From positions 1 to 18,361 of the forward strand of contig DGVE01000171.1 in the NCBI GenBank assembly GCA_002395865.1: a DNA stretch of 18,361 nucleotides. The letters run 5' to 3'. The notes beneath the pieces are model-generated. The model was given only the letters and a program-made list of their open reading frames with translations. It did no database searches and had not been told where the DNA came from. The translations under genes were made by a program, and so were the position numbers. The stretch comes from Lachnospiraceae bacterium UBA4292. Lineage in GTDB: Bacteria; Bacillota; Clostridia; Lachnospirales; Lachnospiraceae. This document shows positions 1 to 6,330 of the stretch, piece after piece; within the stretch, counting starts at the first letter, position 1; each line of letters starts with the position of its first letter.

Positions 1-171
1 GAGGAGCTCCTGAAGTCGCAGATAGAGGCCGAGCATGAGAGGACGCAGCAGATAGAGGAATACGGAAGATATGTTCAGTCCGACGAGTACAAGGCATATG
101 TTGCGAGAAAGAAGTTCGGACTTCTCTATGACGATGAGATGGTTTTTAAGGCCGGGGACGGCCGGGACTGA
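1..171 (+). CDS. divIC: DivIC/FtsL-family septum formation initiator, C-terminal fragment
   Basis: The first 56 codons in frame 1 are the end of a gene that begins before the window; the stop is TGA at 169-171. The visible protein starts with a charged helical stretch (EELLKSQIEAEHERTQQIEE), which fits the end of a coiled coil. It then has EYGRYVQSDEYKAYVARKKF followed by GLLYDDEMVFK, the ending typical of small bitopic division proteins of the DivIC/FtsB group. Those proteins sit in the septal membrane and link FtsL and FtsQ/DivIB to the division machinery. Its place just upstream of tilS-hpt-ftsH matches the divIC neighbourhood of Firmicutes. The transmembrane helix and N-terminus are outside the window, so the family rests on the C-terminal motif and context. 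Confidence 0.75.
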   Translation, partial: EELLKSQIEAEHERTQQIEEYGRYVQSDEYKAYVARKKFGLLYDDEMVFKAGDGRD

Positions 172-172
172 G

Positions 173-202
173 TAGGCGGCGATTGCCGCCTATATGTTTT
201 TT
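173..202 (+). terminator. Hairpin with T-run between divIC and tilS (terminator or attenuator)
   Basis: TAGGCGGC (173-180), a GATT loop and GCCGCCTA (185-192) form a perfect 8-bp stem. TATG and six T residues (197-202) follow. The T-run touches the tilS ribosome binding site (GGAGGG, 203-208), so the hairpin could end the divIC transcript, attenuate read-through into tilS, or both. Confidence 0.5.
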
Positions 203-211
203 GGAGGGATT

Positions 212-1573
212 ATGGATCTCGCGCAGCTCGCACGGCAGATACTGTCCGGATATGATCTAAAAGGCGCAAATGTGCTGCTCGGCCTGTCCGGAGGCGCGGA
301 CTCGGTCTTTCTTTTTTATGTCCTGTGCGAGATCAGAAGACTGGGAGGACCGGATCTGAGTGCCGTGCATATCAACCATATGCTTCGCGGGGAGGCTGCG
401 GACGGCGATGAGGAGTTCGTGAGAGCGCTTTGCGAGGCGGAGGGCGTAAAACTATATGTAAGGCGAGAGGATGTCTGCGAGCTTGCAGGGAGGCTTCATA
501 CCGGCACGGAGGCCGCAGGGCGGATGGTGAGGTATGAGGAATTTTTCGCGCATGCCGTAACGGACAGGAGCAATATCCTCTTTCTTGCGCACCACGCAAA
601 CGACAACGAGGAGACGATCCTCATGAACTTTTTGCGGGGGGCGGGCGCGGAAGGACTGGCCGGCATAAAGCACAGCTCGGTCATTGAAAGAGAAGGTAAA
701 CAGATCACAGTGCTGCGCCCTCTGCTCGGACTCACACACGCGCAGATATGCGGCGAGCTCACGCGCATGGGAAGGACTTGGCGCGAGGATGCCACCAACG
801 CGGAAAACGACTGCACCAGAAATGTACTGCGAAACGACATAATACCGCGCATAAGAGAGCTTTATCCCTCATTTACAGCCACATGCGAGAGGGAGGCGGC
901 GATATTCACGGATATAGCGGACTATCTCGAGGGTCAGGCCGGAACGTTTCTGACAGAGCACGGAATGTGTGAGCAGGGCAGGGCGGAGGTGAGCGTGCAG
1001 GCTCTTAAACAGGCTCATCCGGCTCTTAAACAGGCGGTCATCAGGCGCATGGTCAGTGCTGCCGGAGGGCTCACGGATATTTCGGCCGTAAATACGGCGG
1101 ATGTCCTTAAGCTGACGCAGGCGCAGAGCGGACGTGAGATCGTTCTTCCGAGGGGCATGAGAGCCTTAAGGGATTTTGACAGACTTGTCGTTAAGGGCTG
1201 CGGGCCTGAGGCGCGGGACGGAGGCAGTATACGCCTTACAAGGGCTGTCTACAAAGGAGAGGCGCCGGATCTAAGAAGAGACGCGACAGTCAAGTGCTTC
1301 GACTACGACAAGGTGCTCGAGCACTGCGGTGCTGAGCCGGTGGTCAGAAGACCCATGCCCGGCGACTACATGATAACAGACGCGCAGGGCGGTACAAAGC
1401 AGCTGGCGAAGTATTTGAAACAGGAGAAGATATCCGCATCCATGAGAGGAGACATTCCGGTGCTTGCGGCGGGCAACTGCGTGCTGTACGTGGGCGGCCA
1501 CAGAAGGTGTGAGGGCTTCTTCGTGGATGAGACGACAAAAACAGTATTGAAAGCGGAGTATGTAAGGCAATGA
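212..1573 (+). CDS. tilS: tRNA(Ile)-lysidine synthase TilS
   Basis: TilS attaches lysine to C34 of the CAU-anticodon isoleucine tRNA in an ATP-dependent reaction, changing both its codon reading and its amino acid identity. The essential N-type ATP-pyrophosphatase loop is visible as SGGADS at residues 26-31 (LGLSGGADSVF). HHANDNEETILMNFLRGAG and the DATNAENDCTRNVLRN stretch, both conserved in this family, follow. The C-terminal third matches the TilS accessory domains, with MPGDYM and LAKYLKQEKIS near the end. At 453 residues it has the usual length for the long form. I chose ATG 212 because GGAGGG (203-208) sits just upstream; the in-frame ATG at 194 lies before that site. The stop overlaps the hpt start by 4 bp (ATGA), so translation is probably coupled. 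Confidence 0.95.
   Translation: MDLAQLARQILSGYDLKGANVLLGLSGGADSVFLFYVLCEIRRLGGPDLSAVHINHMLRGEAADGDEEFVRALCEAEGVKLYVRREDVCELAGRLHTGTEAAGRMVRYEEFFAHAVTDRSNILFLAHHANDNEETILMNFLRGAGAEGLAGIKHSSVIEREGKQITVLRPLLGLTHAQICGELTRMGRTWREDATNAENDCTRNVLRNDIIPRIRELYPSFTATCEREAAIFTDIADYLEGQAGTFLTEHGMCEQGRAEVSVQALKQAHPALKQAVIRRMVSAAGGLTDISAVNTADVLKLTQAQSGREIVLPRGMRALRDFDRLVVKGCGPEARDGGSIRLTRAVYKGEAPDLRRDATVKCFDYDKVLEHCGAEPVVRRPMPGDYMITDAQGGTKQLAKYLKQEKISASMRGDIPVLAAGNCVLYVGGHRRCEGFFVDETTKTVLKAEYVRQ
1000..1035 (+). repeat. Short direct repeat inside tilS
   Basis: GGCTCTTAAACAGGC occurs at 1000-1014 and again at 1021-1035, a 21-bp period. It gives ALKQA twice in the linker between catalytic and C-terminal domains. 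It keeps the frame and may be a small tandem duplication. Confidence 0.6.
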
Positions 1574-2106
1574 GTAAAGAAGTGATAAGTGTACTGATAG
1601 GCGAGGAAGAACTTGACAGAAGGATACGTGAGCTCGGCAAGCAGATAAGCGCCGATTTCGCGGGTGAGACCGTCCATGTGATAGGCATATTAAAGGGAGG
1701 CGCTCCCTTTGCGTGTGAACTGTCCAAAAGGCTCACTGTACCCGTGATAATGGATTATCTGCAGGTGTCCAGCTACGGGGCATCCACATCGACGTCGGGT
1801 GATGTCAGGTTTATGAAGGATCTGGACATTGCCATAAAGGGAAAGAACGTGCTCATCGCGGAGGATATCATCGACACAGGCATGACGCTCGCAGCGATAA
1901 GGGACAGCCTCGCGGGGCGCGGAGCGAAGCAGATAAAGGTCTGCGCGCTTCTCGATAAGCCCGAAAGAAGGATACTCAAGAAGATCGAAGCGGACTACGT
2001 GGGATTTTCGGTGCCGGATAAATTTGTCGTGGGCATGGGCCTTGATTACGACCAGAAGTACAGAAATCTGCCATATGTAGGCGTTCTGGAGTTCGTGGAT
2101 GAATAA
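1570..2106 (+). CDS. hpt: Hypoxanthine phosphoribosyltransferase
   Basis: This cytoplasmic purine-salvage enzyme converts hypoxanthine (and usually guanine) plus PRPP into IMP (GMP). The PRPP-binding signature is clear as VLIAEDIIDTGMT, with the acidic pair at residues 98-99. The early ILKGGAPFACEL stretch supplies the loop that contacts pyrophosphate. Later, YVGFSVPDKFVVGMGLDYDQ matches the conserved C-terminal purine-contact region. Its 178 residues are normal for the family. It starts within the end of tilS (4-bp ATGA overlap) and ends 15 bp before ftsH. The tilS-hpt-ftsH order is widely conserved in Firmicutes, which supports both the call and co-transcription. Confidence 0.96.
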   Translation: MSKEVISVLIGEEELDRRIRELGKQISADFAGETVHVIGILKGGAPFACELSKRLTVPVIMDYLQVSSYGASTSTSGDVRFMKDLDIAIKGKNVLIAEDIIDTGMTLAAIRDSLAGRGAKQIKVCALLDKPERRILKKIEADYVGFSVPDKFVVGMGLDYDQKYRNLPYVGVLEFVDE

Positions 2107-2121
2107 CGGAGGAATACAGTA

Positions 2122-3939
2122 ATGAACCCTAGGAGAGAGAGAAGGGGCAGTACGGGGCTCATATTCATCGTGCTGATGATCGGGCTTTTGTATCTGTTCA
2201 TGAACTCGGACAGCATCTTTACGAGGAAGTCGACCAGAGAGGCCTTTAACAAGGGTATCGACAGCTCCACGATAGAGAAGATCACCATCGTGCAGGAGAA
2301 GGAGGTCCCCGCGGGCTACGTGCTCTTTAAGGTCAAGGGCTCGTCCAACACCTACCGCATAGAGGTGAGCGATGTAAATGAGATGCAGTCCTACTTAAAC
2401 GAGAGGAAGCTGGGCTACGAGCTGACCGACATAAAGCGCGACAGCTATTTCTTCACCACCCTGCTGCCGGTAATACTCATCTGCGTGACACTTTTTATAG
2501 TGTTCGGAATGATGGCGGGCGCAGGCGGCGATGCGCAGAACTCGAAGATACTCAACTTCGGCAAGAGCCGTGCGAGAAGAGCCGATCCGAAGCGTGACGG
2601 CATCAACTTCTCCAAGGTCGCGGGACTTAAGGAGGAGAAGGAGGAGCTCGAGGAGGTCGTGGACTTTTTAAAGGATCCCTCCAAATATGTCGAGATAGGT
2701 GCGCGCATGCCCAAGGGCATCCTGCTGGAGGGTCCGCCCGGAACGGGTAAGACACTTCTGGCGAAGGCGGTCGCAGGTGAGGCCGGAGTAGCGTTCTTCT
2801 CCATATCCGGCTCGGATTTTGTGGAAATGTTCGTCGGCGTGGGTGCTTCCCGAGTGCGCGACATGTTCGACAGCGCTAAAAAGGACGCTCCATGCATAGT
2901 ATTCATCGATGAGATCGACGCGGTCGCAAGGCGCCGCGGAACCGGTATGGGCGGCGGACACGACGAGAGGGAGCAGACACTTAACCAGATACTGGTGGAG
3001 ATGGACGGTTTCTCGCCGAATTCGGGTGTCATCGTGATGGCGGCCACCAACCGTGCGGATATACTCGACCCCGCGATACTGCGCCCCGGTCGCTTTGACA
3101 GAAAGATAATGGTCGGAAGACCGGATGTGGCAGGCAGGGAGGAGATACTGAAGATCCATGCGGATGGCAAGAAGCTCTCCGACGATGTGGATCTGGCCAA
3201 AACAGCCCGCACGACCGCGGGCTATACGGGCGCGGACCTCGAGAATTTGATGAATGAGGCGGCCATTTCCGCGGCAAGACAGGGCAGGAAGTTCTTAAAC
3301 CAGGCGGATATCGACAGAGCCTTTGTGAAGGTCTCGATCGGTACCGAGAAGAAGTCGAGATTGATCTCCGACGAGGAGAAGAGGATAACCGCCTACCACG
3401 AGAGCGGCCACGCGATCCTTTTCCATGTCCTTCCCCTCGTGGGACCCGTCCACACGGTATCCATCATACCCACAGGCGTCGGAGCGGCAGGCTACACATT
3501 CCCTCTCCCGGGCAAGGATGAGATGTATGTGACCAAGGAGAAGATGCTCGAGCACATCCAGGTGTGCCTGGGCGGACGTATCGCAGAGGAGATAATATTC
3601 GGCGATGTGACCACCGGAGCCACTCAGGACATACGCGATGCCACAAATGCCGCCAAGGCAATGGTGATGCGCTACGGCATGAACGATGAGATCGGCCTGA
3701 TCAATTATGACGACGACAACGACGAGGTCTTCATAGGCCGCGACATGGCCCGCCAGAAGGGTTATTCGGAGAAGACGGCGGCGCTCATCGACAAGGAGGT
3801 CAAGAAGATCGTCCGCCACTGCTACGAGAAAGCCTACGAGATCATTTCGCAGCATTTGGACGTTCTTCACGCCAGCGCAGAGCTCCTGATGGAGAAGGAA
3901 AAGATCGGCCGCGATGAATTTGAGGCGCTTTTTGTGTGA
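2122..3939 (+). CDS. ftsH: ATP-dependent zinc metalloprotease FtsH
   Basis: FtsH is a hexameric membrane-anchored AAA+ protease that extracts and degrades membrane proteins and some regulators. A first membrane helix lies near residues 11-28 ([15 protein letters not shown]), an outer domain follows, and a second helix runs near 113-132 ([19 protein letters not shown]). The AAA domain has Walker A GPPGTGKT (204-211), Walker B VFIDE (260-264) and the second region of homology in [20 protein letters not shown]. The zinc site HESGH is at 426-430, and the [12 protein letters not shown] stretch provides the third ligand Asp near 503. At 605 residues it is slightly shorter than many homologues, mainly at the C-terminus. 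GGAGG (2108-2112) precedes ATG 2122. It ends the operon, with a terminator at 4077-4102. Confidence 0.97.
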   Translation: MNPRRERRGSTGLIFIVLMIGLLYLFMNSDSIFTRKSTREAFNKGIDSSTIEKITIVQEKEVPAGYVLFKVKGSSNTYRIEVSDVNEMQSYLNERKLGYELTDIKRDSYFFTTLLPVILICVTLFIVFGMMAGAGGDAQNSKILNFGKSRARRADPKRDGINFSKVAGLKEEKEELEEVVDFLKDPSKYVEIGARMPKGILLEGPPGTGKTLLAKAVAGEAGVAFFSISGSDFVEMFVGVGASRVRDMFDSAKKDAPCIVFIDEIDAVARRRGTGMGGGHDEREQTLNQILVEMDGFSPNSGVIVMAATNRADILDPAILRPGRFDRKIMVGRPDVAGREEILKIHADGKKLSDDVDLAKTARTTAGYTGADLENLMNEAAISAARQGRKFLNQADIDRAFVKVSIGTEKKSRLISDEEKRITAYHESGHAILFHVLPLVGPVHTVSIIPTGVGAAGYTFPLPGKDEMYVTKEKMLEHIQVCLGGRIAEEIIFGDVTTGATQDIRDATNAAKAMVMRYGMNDEIGLINYDDDNDEVFIGRDMARQKGYSEKTAALIDKEVKKIVRHCYEKAYEIISQHLDVLHASAELLMEKEKIGRDEFEALFV

Positions 3940-3940
3940 C

Positions 3941-3993
3941 ATGCACAAAAAACACCCCGTAATTTCTTAAAGTTTGGGCAGACTTTTGTGCAT
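3941..3993 (+). repeat. 10-bp perfect inverted repeat after ftsH
   Basis: ATGCACAAAA (3941-3950) and TTTTGTGCAT (3984-3993) are exact reverse complements with 33 bases between. CTTTTT follows the right arm. It could be a weak distal stem in the ftsH 3' UTR or a protein-binding dyad; the loop is too long for a typical terminator. Confidence 0.45.
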
Positions 3994-3998
3994 CTTTT

Positions 3999-4007
3999 TG
4001 GTATACT
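3999..4007 (+). promoter_or_regulatory. Candidate extended -10 promoter downstream of ftsH
   Basis: TGGTATACT has the TGn extension plus a five-of-six -10 hexamer (TATACT, 4002-4007). No good -35 hexamer lies 16-18 bp upstream. Transcription would start near 4014 and reach the terminator at 4077-4102. Confidence 0.3.
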
Positions 4008-4013
4008 ACGTAA

Positions 4014-4102
4014 CGTAAACCCCCCAATACATTATATTTTGTAACACCCCCTTACAGAAGTAACACTTCTGAAAAACCCTCGGCAGGAGCCGGGGGTTTT
4101 TT
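4014..4102 (+). ncRNA. Candidate short C-rich RNA between ftsH and its terminator
   Basis: If the extended -10 at 3999-4007 is real, a transcript of about 90 bases would end at the strong terminator 4077-4102. It would hold two C-runs (CCCCCC near 4020-4025 and CCCCC near 4047-4051), a perfect 7-bp hairpin CAGAAGT/ACTTCTG (4055-4061 with 4065-4071) and the terminator stem. There is no ORF with a ribosome binding site in it. Exposed C-runs in small Firmicutes RNAs commonly pair with Shine-Dalgarno sequences. The alternative is that this is simply the ftsH 3' UTR. I know of no RNA family that it matches. Confidence 0.2.
4077..4102 (+). terminator. Intrinsic terminator of the ftsH operon
   Basis: CCCTCGGC (4077-4084), loop AGGA and GCCGGGGG (4089-4096) form an 8-bp stem with one T-G pair, followed by six T residues (4097-4102). 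Five A residues (4072-4076) precede it, so it could also act on minus-strand transcripts that pass the kinase terminator. Confidence 0.88.
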
Positions 4103-4118
4103 ACGTCCCGGAGGATTC

Positions 4119-4146
4119 AAAAATCCGCGCGGCCGCAGCCGCGCGG
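4119..4146 (-). terminator. Intrinsic terminator of the sensor-kinase operon
   Basis: CCGCGCGGC (4125-4133), loop CGCA and GCCGCGCGG (4138-4146) form a perfect 9-bp GC stem. On the minus strand it is followed by ATTTTT (4119-4124). It starts 8 bases after the kinase stop, as expected for the end of this operon. Confidence 0.85.
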
Positions 4147-4154
4147 GGGATGGT

Positions 4155-5558
4155 CTACTCCTCGGCCGAGTGGGAGAGGGGAAGAGTGAAGATGAATTCG
4201 GTGCCGACGCCCTCGGTGCTGATGACATCGATGGTCTCACCGTGCGCCGTGACGATATCGCGGACGATGGAGAGTCCAAGGCCCAGGCCCTTTTTATCGC
4301 GGCCGCGCGAGGAGTCCGTCTTGTAGAAGCGCTCCCAGATCTTGGTGAGGTTTTCGGCGCTGATGCCGACGCCCTGGTCCTTCACCGAGATGTAGGCCTT
4401 GCCTTTTTTGATCGATGTCTCGATCGTGATGGTCATGCCCTGGCCCGAGAACTTGATCGCGTTGTCCGTGAGATTGTAGATGACCTGCTGGATGCGGCTC
4501 ATGTCCGCGTGCACGAAGAGCTCACGTGAGGCGAAGAGAAGCTCGAAGCTGATGCCTCTGTCGGTGCAGCGCCCCTCGAAGGTGGCCAGAGTCTTTTTGA
4601 TGACGTGGTGGATATCGAAGTCCGTGAGCTCCAGAAGAGTGCCGTTGCTGGAAATGGTGTTCAGATCCAGCAGGCTCTGAGTGAGCTTCGTGAGCCTGTC
4701 CGTTTCGTCTTTTACGACATTTAAGTATTTCGACTGCATTGACTGCGGTATGGTGCCGTCCAGCATCGCGTCCACGTAGCCGCGGATAGATGTCAGAGGC
4801 GAGCGGAAGTCGTGGGAGACGTTCGTGATGAACTTCTTCTGGTCCTCGCCCGTCTTTGAGAGCTCGCTGGCCATGAAGGTCAGGGCCGTGGATAGCTCTC
4901 CCAGCTCGTCCTGGCTCTTGTAGCGGTACTCGTAGGTCAGATTGCCTTTTGCGTACTCCTTCGCGGCTTTTTTCAGCTTCGTGATCGGCCTTATGACATG
5001 GAGATACAGAAGAAGCAGCACCGGAAGGAAGAGCGCGAATATGACGCCGGCAGTCAGGTATACGACATTCAGAGTCTGATTGATCTCGCTGTTCAGCTCC
5101 GAGCCCGGACGCGAGAGAATGAAATAGCCCAGAGTGACATAGCTGTTTACCACGGGTGCGTAGACGCAGATATCATCCGGATCGAAGTACTCGTAGTTCT
5201 TGCCCGGAAAGCCGTGGCGTGCGTCACTCTTCGTCGGATCGAAGTTCTCTATCCGGTCTTCGGTCCCCGCAGGGTAGATGACCCAGCCGCTTTTGCTGAT
5301 GGCGATCACACGGCAGCCCATGGACTTCTCTATCTCCGAAAAGACCGTGGCGGCGGAGCCTGAAGCAAGCCCCGAGGCTGAAAATGAGTTTCCGTACTCC
5401 GAACAGAGTCTGCCCGCCGTGGAGTAAAGACTGTTCTCGAAGGCCTTCAGCCTGTTGCTGTAGACGATCTGGTACGAAAAAGTGGTGATGAAGGTGAGTC
5501 CCAACGCGGCCACGAGTATGTAGAGCGCCAGAAACTTCAGAAGCAGAGAACGTCTCAT
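4155..5558 (-). CDS. Sensor histidine kinase, HAMP-HisKA-HATPase
   Basis: This is a membrane sensor kinase that autophosphorylates on histidine and passes the phosphate to the regulator encoded just before it. Membrane helices lie near residues 6-28 and 164-188, enclosing an outer sensor region of about 135 residues with no family I can name. A HAMP linker (about 189-236) follows. The phosphorylated histidine is His249 in VSHDFRSPLTSIRGY. The ATPase domain has the N box NLTDNAIKFS (Asn362 and Asn366), DQGVGI (394-399) and GLGLGL (424-429). At 467 residues it has the layout of PhoR/ResE-like kinases. Its start overlaps the regulator's stop by 4 bp, with GAGG upstream, so expression is probably coupled. 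The signal it senses cannot be read from the sequence. Confidence 0.93.
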   Translation of the reverse strand: MRRSLLLKFLALYILVAALGLTFITTFSYQIVYSNRLKAFENSLYSTAGRLCSEYGNSFSASGLASGSAATVFSEIEKSMGCRVIAISKSGWVIYPAGTEDRIENFDPTKSDARHGFPGKNYEYFDPDDICVYAPVVNSYVTLGYFILSRPGSELNSEINQTLNVVYLTAGVIFALFLPVLLLLYLHVIRPITKLKKAAKEYAKGNLTYEYRYKSQDELGELSTALTFMASELSKTGEDQKKFITNVSHDFRSPLTSIRGYVDAMLDGTIPQSMQSKYLNVVKDETDRLTKLTQSLLDLNTISSNGTLLELTDFDIHHVIKKTLATFEGRCTDRGISFELLFASRELFVHADMSRIQQVIYNLTDNAIKFSGQGMTITIETSIKKGKAYISVKDQGVGISAENLTKIWERFYKTDSSRGRDKKGLGLGLSIVRDIVTAHGETIDVISTEGVGTEFIFTLPLSHSAEE

Positions 5559-6271
5559 TGTCTGACCTCAAATTTGTAGCCGACGCCCCAGACCGTCGAG
5601 AGCTTCCACTCTCTGTGGTCGTGGATCTTCTCGCGAAGGCGCTTTATGTGTACATCCACCGTCCTCGTGTCGCCCGAGTAATCGTAGCCCCAGATGTTTT
5701 CCAGAAGCTGTTCGCGCGTGTAGACGCGGTTCGGAGAGCTCGCAAGGAAGTACAGAAGCTCCAGCTCCTTAGGAGGCATATCGAGAGAGTGGCCCATGTA
5801 AATGACGGAGTAGTTGTTCAGGTTGACCGTGAGATCCGTGTACGATACACACTCGCCTGCAGCGGCGGGAGCGGGGGGAGCCTCCTCTTTCACGGCGGGA
5901 GCTGCCGATGTGCGGCGAAGAACGGCCTTCACTCTCGCCACAAGCTCCTTCGAGTCGAAGGGCTTCATCATATAGTCGTCGGCACCCAGCTCAAGCCCCA
6001 AGACCTTGTCGAACACCTCGCCCTTGGCCGAGAGCATTATGATCGGTACATTGCTCTGCTTCCTTATCTCGCGGCAGACACCGTAGCCGTCGATGATGGG
6101 CAGCATGAGGTCGAGGAGCACCAGATCCGGTCCGAAGCTCTTAAAGAGCTTAAGAGCTTCCTCGCCGTCTGAGGCGATCGCCGTTTCGAAGAATTCCTTC
6201 ATCAAATAGAGGCTTATGAGCTCGGCTATGTTTTCGTCGTCATCAACTATAAGAATTTTCTGCTTGTCCAT
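5555..6271 (-). CDS. OmpR/PhoB-family response regulator
   Basis: A two-component transcription factor of 238 residues. The receiver domain has the acidic pocket Asp10-Asp11 (ILIVDDDE), the phosphorylated Asp54 (LVLLDLMLP), Ser81 (MLSAKG) and Lys103 (MMKPF). A linker rich in Ala, Pro and Glu (about 121-140) leads to a winged-helix domain ending in REQLLENIWGYDYSGDTRTV and VDVHIKRLREKI, the recognition region of the OmpR/PhoB class. It precedes and overlaps its partner kinase by 4 bp. No clear Shine-Dalgarno precedes its ATG; the 9 bases before it are AT-rich (GTATATATT) and directly follow a hairpin arm. It lies 59 bp after mutS2, so read-through from mutS2 is possible. Confidence 0.94.
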   Translation of the reverse strand: MDKQKILIVDDDENIAELISLYLMKEFFETAIASDGEEALKLFKSFGPDLVLLDLMLPIIDGYGVCREIRKQSNVPIIMLSAKGEVFDKVLGLELGADDYMMKPFDSKELVARVKAVLRRTSAAPAVKEEAPPAPAAAGECVSYTDLTVNLNNYSVIYMGHSLDMPPKELELLYFLASSPNRVYTREQLLENIWGYDYSGDTRTVDVHIKRLREKIHDHREWKLSTVWGVGYKFEVRQ

Positions 6272-6280
6272 AATATATAC

Positions 6281-6324
6281 CGCAGGCAGTGCGCCGTGCC
6301 GTACATTGCCTGCGCTGTACGGCA
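6281..6324 (-). promoter_or_regulatory. Two interleaved perfect inverted repeats before the response regulator
   Basis: Dyad A is CGCAGGCA (6281-6288) with TGCCTGCG (6307-6314). Dyad B is TGCCGTAC (6297-6304) with GTACGGCA (6317-6324). Each is a perfect 8-bp pair and the arms alternate, so the RNA would form either a pseudoknot or two competing hairpins. The block ends 9 bases before the regulator start codon and replaces a usual ribosome binding site. No T-run follows, so it is not an ordinary terminator. It could also be a paired protein operator. Confidence 0.5.
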
Positions 6325-6330
6325 GGGAGT

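Noticed and set aside
194..211. Upstream in-frame ATG for tilS at 194
   Set aside because: It lies just after the hairpin stem and before GGAGGG (203-208), which fits ATG 212.
2445..3212. A 255-codon minus-strand open frame opposite ftsH
   Set aside because: It mirrors the conserved AAA region of ftsH, is Ser/Pro/Ala-rich and has no family signature.
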